Positions 34,437-42,480 of a stretch of 64,000 nt of DNA are shown piece by piece. Numbering within the stretch: the stretch's first letter is position 1; each line of letters begins with the position of its first letter. The notes beneath the pieces were generated by a model that was given only the letters and a program-made list of their open reading frames with translations, was not told the DNA's origin and did not search any database. The position numbers were made by a program, and so were the translations under genes. Location: the NCBI RefSeq assembly GCF_017355985.1, contig NZ_JAFIQU010000018.1, positions 78,364 to 142,363 of the forward strand, given 5' to 3'. This DNA is from Arenibaculum pallidiluteum. GTDB lineage: Bacteria > Pseudomonadota > Alphaproteobacteria > Azospirillales > Azospirillaceae.

Positions 34437-35688
34437 GGACCGCCCGGCGAACCGCCCCGCTACCGTGATCGGCTTCGTCAACGCCGCGCATTTCATCGAT
34501 CACTACGTGATGCTGGTCTTCGCGGCGGCGGTGTTCCTGATGGAGCCCGCCTTCGGCATGGGCTTCGCGGAGCTGCTGCCCTACGCGACGCCGGGCTTCG
34601 TCGCCTTCGGCGCGGGCTCGCTGCTGGCCGGATGGCTCGGCGACCGGTGGAGCCGGCGGCACATGATGGTCGTCTTCTTCCTGGGCATCGGCGTCGCCAT
34701 GATCGCCGTCGGCCTCGTGCGGACGCCTTTCCAGCTCGGCGCCGCCCTGCTGGCGGTCGGGCTGCTTGCGGCCATCTACCACCCGGTCGGCACGGCGATG
34801 CTCGTGTCCTACGCCGACCGACTCGGCCGCGACATCGGCATCAACGGCGTCTGGGGCAATTTCGGCGTCGCCTCGTCCGTGCTCGTCACCGGGGCCATCT
34901 GCCAGACGCTGGGATGGCGCTGGGCCTTCATCCTGCCCGGCCTAGTCGTCATCGGCGTCGGCCTCGCTTTCCTTGCCAAGATCCGCCACGAGGTCCGCAC
35001 CGGCCCTGCGCAGGCACGTGCCGCCGTTCGGGTGTCGCGGCGGGCGATGGGCCGTGTCGTGGTCGCCCTCGTCGTGACCATCATCGCCAGCTCGACCACC
35101 TTCAATGCCGTCACCGTGGCTCTGCCGAAGCTGTTCCTCGAACGCCTCTCGGAATTCTCCAGCAGCCCTGCACTGGTCGGGGTCGTCACCGCCGGCGTCT
35201 ACTTGTTCGGAGCCCTCGCCCAGCTGACGATCGGAAACCTGATCGACCGCCATTCGCTGAAGGCCGTCTTCCTTCCGCTGTCGCTGCTGCTGGCGCCGCT
35301 GCTCTATCTCGGCGCGGGCCTGTACGGCATCCCCCTGATCCTGATCGCCATCGGGGTCGTCATCGGCCTGTTCGGGCAGGTGACGGTCAACGACGCCATG
35401 GTCGGCCGTTACACGAGCGAGGAGTGGCGGGCACGCGCCTATGCCGCCCGGTACTTCATCGGCTACACGGCCGCCGGCGCCTCCATCGGCCTCGTCGCCT
35501 GGCTGCACGAGCTGGGTGGCTTCACCCTCATGATGCAGGCCTTCGGCCTGCTGTGCGTGCTTGTCATTCTTGGCGCGCTGATCTTCCCGACGGACGAGGC
35601 TCTGCCGGATCAGGCAGCCCTCCCCGGTGCCGAACCTGTGGGCAAGGCCACGGGGAGGGTCGTCTCGCCCACCGCCCCTAGAGCATGA
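34435..35688 (+). CDS. Major facilitator superfamily transporter
   Basis: The 417-residue protein has twelve predicted membrane helices. It opens VIGFVNAAHFIDHYVMLVFAA and has the MFS loop 2-3 motif GWLGDRWSRRHMMV between helices 2 and 3. The resemblance is to uncharacterised MFS proteins of the Bacillus/FSR-like drug-efflux group. ATG 34435 is preceded by AAGGGAG at good spacing, better than the GTG at 34402. It is divergent from, and probably controlled by, the AraC gene. Its last 11 bases overlap the end of matC on the other strand. The substrate is unknown. Confidence 0.87.
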   Translation: MDRPANRPATVIGFVNAAHFIDHYVMLVFAAAVFLMEPAFGMGFAELLPYATPGFVAFGAGSLLAGWLGDRWSRRHMMVVFFLGIGVAMIAVGLVRTPFQLGAALLAVGLLAAIYHPVGTAMLVSYADRLGRDIGINGVWGNFGVASSVLVTGAICQTLGWRWAFILPGLVVIGVGLAFLAKIRHEVRTGPAQARAAVRVSRRAMGRVVVALVVTIIASSTTFNAVTVALPKLFLERLSEFSSSPALVGVVTAGVYLFGALAQLTIGNLIDRHSLKAVFLPLSLLLAPLLYLGAGLYGIPLILIAIGVVIGLFGQVTVNDAMVGRYTSEEWRARAYAARYFIGYTAAGASIGLVAWLHELGGFTLMMQAFGLLCVLVILGALIFPTDEALPDQAALPGAEPVGKATGRVVSPTAPRA

Positions 35689-37183
35689 CGAACAGCAGCC
35701 AAACGACCACCGGCGCCGCGACTGTGACCAGGGCGCCATAGCCCAGCAGGCTTCGGAAGAAGGCCTCGCGGTCGACGCCGCGCGCGCTGGCCAGGACCAG
35801 CGCGCCGTTGGTCGAGAAGGGGCTGACATCCACGATGGTGGATGAGACCGCCATCGCGGCGATGAAGCCCACGGCCTCGACCCCGGAGCCCGACTGCAGG
35901 AACGGCACCGCCAGCGGGATGAGGGAGCCGAGCACCGCCACCGAGGATGCGAAGGCGGAGACCACCGCGCCGATCAGGCATAGCAGCAGCGCGGCCGTCA
36001 TCGGCGAGGCCAGGCCCGCAACGCTGTGGCCGACGAAGTCGATCGTTCCCATGGTCTGCAGCACGCCCACATAGGTGCTGACGCCCGTGATCAGCATCAC
36101 CTCGGGCCAGGTCACCTGACCGATCGCACGCTTTTGCATGTTCGGGGCCAGGAGCGACAGGAAAAGGCCGAGGGTGATCGCCACGAAGCCGATGTCCAGA
36201 TTGAACCCGAGCGTCAGGATCGCGAGCGCGGCAAGCGCGAGCAGCGTCAGGACCTGGTGCGCCCGCGGCGCGGCCTCGGCATCGGCGGCCGGCGCGTCGA
36301 GAACGGAGGCATGGCCGCCCTTGGCGACGTCGCGCTCCTCGCCGAAGGCCTCGGCTTCGGCCTCGCCGTAGATCTGCGCGCCGGACTGGGGGACCGCCAC
36401 TTCGGCCGGCCGCGTGCCCGTCGTCGTCCCGGACGCCGTTCCTGAAAGGGCGCCGGCGAGGGCAGGCTGGCCGACATCGCTCCGGGCGAAGGCGCCGGTC
36501 GGCGGCAGGGTCATCGCCATGTGCTGGCCCATGGCGCGACCGGATATGAACCCGGGCTGCTGGGCGGAGCCGGACTGGGCCAGCAGCGAGCGGCCGCCGA
36601 GCACGAAGAAGAGGGCGGCCGCCACGGCGGCGTTGACCCCGAAGCTGGCCAGGAAAGTGGCGATCTCGTTCAGCGGAAGGCCGGCCTGAGCCACGATCCT
36701 GTTGGTGATGCCGCCGTAGATGCTGATGGGCGAGAAGCCGCCGGCCTGGGCGCCGTGGATCACCATCAGCCCCATGAGCAGCGGGCTGATTCCGTATTTC
36801 AGCGCGAATCCAAGCGCGACCGGCGCGATGATGGCGACTGCGCCGGGGCTCACGGCGCCCACGGCGGTCAGGAGCGCCGCGATCCCGAACATGATCCAGG
36901 GGATCGCCGCGATCCGCCCCCGCACGGCCCGTACGGCGAGCTGGACGAGCCAGTCGATCGTGCCGTTGTTCTGGGCCAGGGCGAAGAGATAGGTGATGCC
37001 GACCAGCGTCAGGAAGAGGCCGGCGGGAAAGCCGGCAATGATGTCCTTGGCCGACAGGCCGGCGACCAACGTCCCGACGAGATAGGCGCCGACGAAGGCC
37101 AGCACCCCCATGTTGATCGGCAGCAGGGTCGCGATCACAAACATGGCGGCCAGCACGTAGATCGAGATCATCTCCGGGGACAT
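35678..37183 (-). CDS. matC: MatC-type dicarboxylate (malonate) permease
   Basis: This 501-residue SLC13-like permease has the MatC N-terminal domain (first about 150 residues; ATLLPINMGVLAFVGAYLVGT). Two membrane halves are joined by a long, hydrophilic Ala/Gly/Thr-rich linker at about residues 235-320. Its place next to matB and matA implies malonate uptake. The start MSPEMISIYVL follows a GGGAGG ribosome binding site. It ends in an 11-base overlap with the convergent MFS gene. A 35-codon frame with a strong ribosome binding site immediately precedes it. Confidence 0.88.
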   Translation of the reverse strand: MSPEMISIYVLAAMFVIATLLPINMGVLAFVGAYLVGTLVAGLSAKDIIAGFPAGLFLTLVGITYLFALAQNNGTIDWLVQLAVRAVRGRIAAIPWIMFGIAALLTAVGAVSPGAVAIIAPVALGFALKYGISPLLMGLMVIHGAQAGGFSPISIYGGITNRIVAQAGLPLNEIATFLASFGVNAAVAAALFFVLGGRSLLAQSGSAQQPGFISGRAMGQHMAMTLPPTGAFARSDVGQPALAGALSGTASGTTTGTRPAEVAVPQSGAQIYGEAEAEAFGEERDVAKGGHASVLDAPAADAEAAPRAHQVLTLLALAALAILTLGFNLDIGFVAITLGLFLSLLAPNMQKRAIGQVTWPEVMLITGVSTYVGVLQTMGTIDFVGHSVAGLASPMTAALLLCLIGAVVSAFASSVAVLGSLIPLAVPFLQSGSGVEAVGFIAAMAVSSTIVDVSPFSTNGALVLASARGVDREAFFRSLLGYGALVTVAAPVVVWLLFVML

Positions 37184-37188
37184 GGCGC

Positions 37189-37296
37189 TCACCTCCCCTG
37201 GACGATCGGCGGAGCCGGCCCGTCCGCGCAAACGGCGCGGATGGGGGCGGGCATGGGGCGGCCGGAGCGCGCGCGGACAGCGTTTCGAACCTTCAT
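37189..37296 (-). CDS. Possible 35-residue ORF preceding matC
   Basis: In the 181-base gap between matB and matC, an ATG (complement of 37294-37296) with GGAGGA eight bases upstream opens 35 codons. It starts MKVRNAVRARSG and ends five bases before the matC ATG. The stop codon overlaps the matC ribosome binding site (GGGAGGTGA). The sequence is basic and Pro-rich, with no membrane helix. It could be a leader peptide that couples translation to matC, or chance. The strong ribosome binding site is the main evidence. Confidence 0.4.
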   Translation of the reverse strand: MKVRNAVRARSGRPMPAPIRAVCADGPAPPIVQGR

Positions 37297-37364
37297 CAGG
37301 GTTTCCTCCGATTGTCGTTATGCGCCCCGCCGGGCCCGGGGCCGCGCTGGTCGCCCGGCCCGGA

Positions 37365-38912
37365 TCAGCCCGCCTTCGTGCGGGCGTAGAGGTCCTTGTT
37401 TTCGTCGCGGAGCAGGTTCTTCTGCACCTTGCCCATCGTGTTCCGCGGCAGCGCCTCGGCGAACAGGACACGCTTCGGGAGCTTGTAGCGGGCGAGGCGC
37501 CCCTCGAGCGCCGAGAGGATCGTGCGCTCGTCGACCTGCGCCCCGGGCTTGCGGATCACGATCGCGGTGACGCCCTCGCCGAAGTCCGGATGGGCCACGC
37601 CGATCACTGCGCTCTCGGCCACGCCGGGGATCGCATCGATTTCGGTCTCGACTTCCTTCGGATAGACGTTGTAGCCACCGGTGATCACGAGGTCCTTGCC
37701 GCGCCCGACGATGTGCAGGTAGCCGCGCGGGTCGATCATCCCGAGATCGCCCGAGATGAAGAAGCCGTCCAGCCGGAACTCGGCGGACGTCTTCTCCGGC
37801 ATGCGCCAATACCCTTTGAAGACGTTGGGTCCGCGGATCTCGACCATGCCGATCTCGCCCTGTGCAAGGGGCGCGCCGGTGTCGGGATCGGTGACGCGGA
37901 TCTCCACGCCCGGCAGCGGCGGACCGACCGTGCCCGCCACCCGCTCGCCGTCGTAGGGGTTGGAGGCGTTCATGTTCGTCTCGGTCATGCCGTAGCGCTC
38001 CAGGATCGCGTAGCCCGTCCGCTCGGCCCAGGCCGCGTGCGTCTCCGCCAGCAGCGGGGCGGAGCCGGACACGAAGAGCCGCATTCCGCGGGTCGTCTCC
38101 CTGCCGAGCTCCGGATGCTGGAGCAGGCGCACGTAGAAGGTCGGCACGCCCATCAGCACCGTCGCCGCCGGCATCAGGCGCATGATCTCGTCGGGTTCGA
38201 AGCGGGGCAGGAAGATCATCGAGGAGCCCGCCATCAGCGTGACGTTCGTCGCGACGAACAGCCCGTGGGTGTGGAAGATCGGCAGCGCGTGCAGCAGCAC
38301 GTCGTCCGGCGTGAACCGCCAGGCCTCGGCCAGCGTCAGGGCGTTCGAGGCCAGGTTGCCATGGCTCAGCATAGCCCCCTTGGAGCGGCCCGTGGTGCCC
38401 GAGGTGTAGAGGATGGCAGCAAGATCGTCGGCCCCGCGGGGGACGTCCTCGAAGGCGGGCTCGCAGAGGCTCGCGAGTTCGAGCAGCGTGCCGGACTGTC
38501 CGTCGACGCCGAGGGTCTCCGTGAAGGCGACGCCGAGCCGGCTCGCAAGGGGCTCGATCTCGGCGGCGCGCTCCGGCGCCGCGACCACCACGCGCGGCTC
38601 CGCGTCGCCCAGGAAGTACTCGAGCTCCGCGAGCGTATAGGCGGTGTTGAGCGGCAGGTAGACGGCGCCGGCCCGCAGGCAGGCGAGATAGAGGATGATG
38701 GCCTCGGGTGACTTCTCGACCTGCACGGCCACGCGGTCGCCCGGCACGACGCCACGGGCGACGAGCGCCCTGGCCATGCGGCTGGACGCGGCCAGCGCGT
38801 CCCCGTAGGTGAGGTCCCTGCGCGGGGCGCCCTTCGTCGCGGGGACGGATATGAAGACCCGGTCGGCCTTCGGCGCGCGGGAACGGATCGTCGAGACCAT
38901 GTGGTTCGTCAT
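37365..38912 (-). CDS. matB: Malonyl-CoA synthetase
   Basis: MatB is an acyl-adenylate-forming ligase making malonyl-CoA from malonate, CoA and ATP. The 515 residues have the P-loop-like YTSGTTGRSKGAM (about 165), the ERYGMTETNM motif, the SGDLG aspartate block, and the C-terminal catalytic lysine in LPRNTMGKVQK. The ATG at 38912 overlaps the matA stop by four bases. Product assignment relies on context with malonyl-CoA decarboxylase and MatC; without it, the protein would be a generic AMP-binding enzyme. Confidence 0.93.
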   Translation of the reverse strand: MTNHMVSTIRSRAPKADRVFISVPATKGAPRRDLTYGDALAASSRMARALVARGVVPGDRVAVQVEKSPEAIILYLACLRAGAVYLPLNTAYTLAELEYFLGDAEPRVVVAAPERAAEIEPLASRLGVAFTETLGVDGQSGTLLELASLCEPAFEDVPRGADDLAAILYTSGTTGRSKGAMLSHGNLASNALTLAEAWRFTPDDVLLHALPIFHTHGLFVATNVTLMAGSSMIFLPRFEPDEIMRLMPAATVLMGVPTFYVRLLQHPELGRETTRGMRLFVSGSAPLLAETHAAWAERTGYAILERYGMTETNMNASNPYDGERVAGTVGPPLPGVEIRVTDPDTGAPLAQGEIGMVEIRGPNVFKGYWRMPEKTSAEFRLDGFFISGDLGMIDPRGYLHIVGRGKDLVITGGYNVYPKEVETEIDAIPGVAESAVIGVAHPDFGEGVTAIVIRKPGAQVDERTILSALEGRLARYKLPKRVLFAEALPRNTMGKVQKNLLRDENKDLYARTKAG

Positions 38913-40336
38913 GATGCTGTCTCCGGCTTCGAGGGAGTGCCGCGGCCGGCCCGGGCGGAGCGCTGCGGGGAGTGGGGCTCGCGCCCGGGCGCGGCCGGGC
39001 GCGACAGCTTTCTGATCTCGGGCGCGGCCACGACCTCGCCCCTGGAGGCGAAGCGCTCGTGGTTCGCCTCGATCTCGTCGAGCTTGTAGAGGTAGTTGAC
39101 CATCAGCCCGTGGGCTTGGCGGAGCCCCCTGGACGAGGTGTCGCCCAGGAAGTTGAGTCGCTCGAGCCTTGCGCCGTTGCCGAGATGGAAGCGGGCGACC
39201 GGGTCGACTGGCTTGCCCGACGCGGTCCTGGCATCGAGCAGGTATCCCGCGGCGGCGGCGAGAACGGCGCCACGCACGCCATCGCGCCGATCCTCGTCCC
39301 GATGCCAGCCGTCCTCGTCGAGGACGGAGAGGGCGGCCTTGATCTCTTCCGGCAGGACGGAGGTCTCGGCGCGACGCTCGCGGTCCAGCCAGGCGGCGAA
39401 GCCGGGAACCGGGGACAGCGTCGCGAAGGTTGTCAGGCCCGGCAGCTCGCGCTTGAGATCCTCGGCCACCTGCTTGATCAGGAAATTTCCGAACGAGACG
39501 CCCCGCAGCCCGTCCTGGCAGTTGGAAATCGAGTAGAAGACGGCGGTGTCGGCCGTGTCGGCCGCGATGGGTGCCCGGTTCTCGGCGAGCAGCGAGCCGA
39601 TCGTCGCGGGAATCCCGTTGGTCAGGGCGACCTCGACGAAGATCAGCGGGTCGTCGACGAGCTGCGGATGGAAGAACGCGAAGCACCGCCGGTCGTCGGG
39701 CTCCAGGCGGCGGCGCAGGTCGTCCCAGTCGCGGATCGTGTGGACCGCCTCGTAGCGGATGATCTTCTGGAGGATGTTGGCCGGCGTGGTCCAGTCGATC
39801 CGGCGCAGCACGAGGAAGCCGCGGTTGAACCAGGATCCGAAGAGATGGGCGAAGTCGGCGTCCAGCGCGGAAAGATCGGGGTGAGACGCCAGGTGCCGCA
39901 GGAGCACCTCGCGCATCCGGACCAGCGTCTCGGTCCCGGACGGCGCGAGGTTCAGGCGCCTGATGAGCTCCTGCCGCCTGGGTTCGGCGGCGTTGTGAAG
40001 TTCGAGCGTGGCGCGCGCGTCGGGCTCGGCGCGGTAGGCGTCGATGGCGCGGTCGAGCCTGGCGCGGTCCGGGCCGAAGCGCTCGGCCAGCACCGTCAGG
40101 AAGTCCCGCCGCCCCTCGTCCTGAAGCGTGCGCCAGCGGGCCAGGATCTCGCCGGCCAGGGCGACGCCGGACGCCTCGCCGCGCCCTGAGAGGAGCGCCT
40201 CGCAGAGCGCGACGAGATCGGCTTCGGGATCGGCCATCCGCCCGGGCACGTCGCTGCGGCGCAGGAGCGCCCTGCCGCGCTCGGCGATGGATCCCAGAAG
40301 ATCGGCGAAGAAGGAATTCGTGGCCTCCAGTCTCAT
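38909..40336 (-). CDS. matA: Malonyl-CoA decarboxylase
   Basis: This enzyme decarboxylates malonyl-CoA to acetyl-CoA, completing malonate use. The 475-residue protein has the helical N-terminal domain of MCD and the C-terminal GNAT-like catalytic domain. Motifs are VEVALTNGIPATIGSLL, AVFYSISNCQDGLRGVSFGN (about 285-305) and ARFHLGNGARLERLNFLGD, with the catalytic His and Ser in place. The start MRLEATNSFF is used. It is the first gene of the matA-matB-matC operon, divergent from the GntR gene. Confidence 0.94.
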   Translation of the reverse strand: MRLEATNSFFADLLGSIAERGRALLRRSDVPGRMADPEADLVALCEALLSGRGEASGVALAGEILARWRTLQDEGRRDFLTVLAERFGPDRARLDRAIDAYRAEPDARATLELHNAAEPRRQELIRRLNLAPSGTETLVRMREVLLRHLASHPDLSALDADFAHLFGSWFNRGFLVLRRIDWTTPANILQKIIRYEAVHTIRDWDDLRRRLEPDDRRCFAFFHPQLVDDPLIFVEVALTNGIPATIGSLLAENRAPIAADTADTAVFYSISNCQDGLRGVSFGNFLIKQVAEDLKRELPGLTTFATLSPVPGFAAWLDRERRAETSVLPEEIKAALSVLDEDGWHRDEDRRDGVRGAVLAAAAGYLLDARTASGKPVDPVARFHLGNGARLERLNFLGDTSSRGLRQAHGLMVNYLYKLDEIEANHERFASRGEVVAAPEIRKLSRPAAPGREPHSPQRSARAGRGTPSKPETAS

Positions 40337-40451
40337 GACGCGGCTGCCTTCCGCTGCGGGTCGGTGAGGGCCGCCGGGCCGCACGGCACGGAGAGGGCCC
40401 CACATGGAGCCTGCGGATCGCTGTGCTTGCAGACGATCGGCGGGTCCTTGC

Positions 40452-40498
40452 ATTATAAACCCAAGCCATGGCGGCATCGTCAATGATTTTGTATACAA
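40452..40498. promoter_or_regulatory. MatR operator and candidate matA promoter
   Basis: A perfect 10-bp palindrome TTGTATACAA (40489-40498) lies between divergent matA and matR, 20 bases before the matR ATG. Read on the minus strand, it is TCTTGTATACA, close to the operator reported for MatR of Rhizobium leguminosarum, as I recall it. On the minus strand a TTGACG (40483-40478) and TATAAT (40457-40452) pair, 20 bases apart, could form the matA promoter just downstream of the operator. Confidence 0.6.
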
Positions 40499-40517
40499 GA
40501 ATTTGGAGCATGCGTAC

Positions 40518-41195
40518 ATGCCGCGAGTTCTTCCGGAAGCCACCAAGGCCCGGCTGCGCGACGAACTGGAGAACGCGATCCTGACGGGATCCCTGCTACC
40601 GGGGCAGCGTCTGGACGAGGTCTCGCTCGCCAAGCGTTTCGGCGTCTCGCGCACACCCATCCGGGAGGCCCTGCGGCAGCTGGAAACGGCCGGCCTTGTG
40701 GAGATCCGGCCCCGGCGGGGCGCGGTGGTCGCCGAACTCGGCACGGAGCGGCTCGTGCAGATGTTCGAGGTGATGGCGGGGTTGGAAGGGGTTGCGGGGC
40801 GGCTGGCTGCCCGCCGCCATACGGAGGAGGACCGCCAGGCGCTGCTGCGCGCCCATGAGGCCTGCCGCCAAGCGGTGCAGGCCGGCGATGCGGACGCCTA
40901 CTACTACGAGAACGAGATGTTCCATCTGGCGATCTACGCCGCCAGCCACAACGCCTTCCTGGCCGAGCAGTGCACCACGCTGCACCGGCGCCTGAAGCCC
41001 TACCGGCGGCTCCAGCTCCGGGTGCGGAACAGGATGGTCACGTCCTTCGCCGAGCACGAGGCCGTCATCGACGCCATCATCGCCATGGATGGCGACCGGG
41101 CCGAGCGCGCGCTGCGCGACCATGTCGTGATCCAGGGCGACCGCTTCGCCGATTTCGTCGCGCTTCTCGCCGCGGGGACGACCGCCGCCGCCTGA
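40518..41195 (+). CDS. matR: GntR-family regulator (FCD domain), MatR-like
   Basis: The 225-residue protein has an N-terminal winged helix (LRDELENAILTGSLLPGQRLDE, then the SLAKRFGVSRTPIREALRQLE recognition region). A C-terminal all-helical FCD ligand domain follows, with metal/ligand residues in NEMFHLAIYAASHN and the later EHEAVIDAI. The ATG at 40518 is used; the longer frame from 40404 runs through the operator and promoter region. Divergent position from matA with a palindromic site between them supports a role as malonate-responsive regulator of the operon. Confidence 0.88.
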   Translation: MPRVLPEATKARLRDELENAILTGSLLPGQRLDEVSLAKRFGVSRTPIREALRQLETAGLVEIRPRRGAVVAELGTERLVQMFEVMAGLEGVAGRLAARRHTEEDRQALLRAHEACRQAVQAGDADAYYYENEMFHLAIYAASHNAFLAEQCTTLHRRLKPYRRLQLRVRNRMVTSFAEHEAVIDAIIAMDGDRAERALRDHVVIQGDRFADFVALLAAGTTAAA

Positions 41196-41323
41196 AACGC
41201 GCTCTTCGGCGGGGTGGAAGAGGGGGCTAGGCAGCCTGCTGTGTCTCTGGCCCAAGTGGTGTCACCTGGACACCTGCTCGCGCAAAGGGAGTAGAATGCT
41301 CCTGTCCCCAGCAGGAGGCGTTC

Positions 41324-41809
41324 ATGCGTTCCCCGCTCGCATTGCTACTCTTCGCCGGACTGCTGAGTTCGTGCCAAGCGTCTCCTCCCGACGCGCTCGT
41401 GTCATGCCTGCAGGCGAGGCTCGGTGGAGGGGCCGCCGAGAAGATCGTGTATTGGTCTCCGCTTCCGCAGTGTCGGTCGGAAGGCGCGATCCTGCGCGTC
41501 CCACTTAGAGATGAAAGGCTGGAGCAAGTTGAGGCCAGAACAGCTCCAATGAACCCCGCTGGCCGCGTGAACTGCCTGCTTCTTACGCCGGGGTACTATA
41601 GTACTGTATACGTTATGCCCCAGCGATGCTCCGGACCAAATGACCTGCGCCAGGCAAGGTTTATTGTTCCCAATAATCTCCGGATCGATTATCGCTTCTC
41701 GGATCACTCGATTGACTATCGAATCGTCACGTGCCGCCTCTCGCGTGGCTTGGTCGTACATACCTCGCGCTCGAGTTGCTTGTACGAAGGCGGCTCCATC
41801 GAGCCCTGA
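41324..41809 (+). CDS. Hypothetical lipoprotein, lower GC than neighbours
   Basis: ATG 41324 with GCAGGAGG upstream opens a 161-residue protein. It has a short lipoprotein signal (MRSPLALLLFAGLLSSC, lipobox LSSC) and a mature part with six more cysteines that could form disulfides. No family is recognised. Base composition is clearly lower in GC than the flanking genes (for example an AT-rich stretch near 41587-41615), suggesting acquisition. It stands alone between matR and a large hairpin. Confidence 0.65.
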   Translation: MRSPLALLLFAGLLSSCQASPPDALVSCLQARLGGGAAEKIVYWSPLPQCRSEGAILRVPLRDERLEQVEARTAPMNPAGRVNCLLLTPGYYSTVYVMPQRCSGPNDLRQARFIVPNNLRIDYRFSDHSIDYRIVTCRLSRGLVVHTSRSSCLYEGGSIEP

Positions 41810-41867
41810 GGCAAGGCCGTCCTCCCTCAGTCCAGCCGGCGCCGGATCGGCTACCGGCGGCCTTGCC
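41810..41867 (+). terminator. Large hairpin after the lipoprotein gene
   Basis: GGCAAGGCCG (41810-41819), starting right after the lipoprotein stop, pairs with CGGCCTTGCC (41858-41867). The 38-base loop contains a nested CCGGCGCCGG stem. This is a probable terminator, although no T-run follows. Confidence 0.5.
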
Positions 41868-41876
41868 GTGGCCCGC

Positions 41877-42173
41877 TCAGGCCGCCTGAAGGCCGATATT
41901 CAGCAGGAACGGCACGTCGGAACGTGCGGCCACGGGCAGGGTGGCTGTCGCCACGGCCGCAAGCTCGGCACTGGCCGCCTCGCCGCGCCGGAGGCTCCAG
42001 CGCATCAGGCAGTCGAGAAGACCGTTTGGCGAAAACGCGCTCCGGTCGTGACGAGATTGCATCGCGCTCTTGTCGGAGACATGCAAGATCATGATCGTCT
42101 CTCCACCGGTATGTATCATGCCGATGGAGAATCTAGGCCTGCCGAATTCCTGGTGCACCGCCTGTTTGGACAT
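41877..42173 (-). CDS. Doubtful hypothetical frame, 98 residues
   Basis: In the 670-base stretch between the lipoprotein and the binding-protein gene, a minus-strand frame starting MSKQAVHQEFGRPRF encodes 98 residues. The C-terminal half has coding-like third-position GC. There is no ribosome binding site before its ATG and no recognisable domain. It may be the decayed end of a longer gene. The rest of the stretch (42174-42480) holds only a long G run and no gene I can support. Confidence 0.25.
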   Translation of the reverse strand: MSKQAVHQEFGRPRFSIGMIHTGGETIMILHVSDKSAMQSRHDRSAFSPNGLLDCLMRWSLRRGEAASAELAAVATATLPVAARSDVPFLLNIGLQAA

Positions 42174-42293
42174 GCCACGGCGCGCCAGCGCACATAGGTT
42201 CGTGCGTCGTACAAACGAATCGTCCTGGAAATTGGGAGTTTTGATTGCGGAAGGACCCGCAATCGGGACCGCGTGCCCCACCGTTGTTCCCTC

Positions 42294-42310
42294 GGGGGGG
42301 GGGGGGGGGG
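42294..42310. repeat. Homopolymer of 17 G
   Basis: Seventeen consecutive G residues (C on the other strand) lie about 170 bases upstream of the binding-protein gene. Tracts this long are rare in bacterial chromosomes and prone to slippage. It could modulate promoter spacing, or be an assembly uncertainty. Confidence 0.9.
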
Positions 42311-42480
42311 CGGCCTCCGCATCGCGGCACGGTTCGGCATTCCCGGATGCCGGACGGAATCGTGCAAGGAAGCCGGACGATCGGTATACCGCCGGGGCCC
42401 CGGCACAACCGAGCTATGTGAACGTCTTCGGCGGGCGTCCCGCCGAGCCGCAATCACTACCGATTCCGGTGGCTTGTTCC

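Noticed and set aside
35678..35688. Overlap of MFS and matC 3' ends as a sign of sequencing error
   Set aside because: Both proteins end at normal family positions; an 11-base convergent overlap is plausible.
42070..42480. N-terminal extension of the binding-protein frame through the G tract
   Set aside because: The extension lacks coding character and precedes a proper lipoprotein signal; the open frame through the homopolymer is chance.
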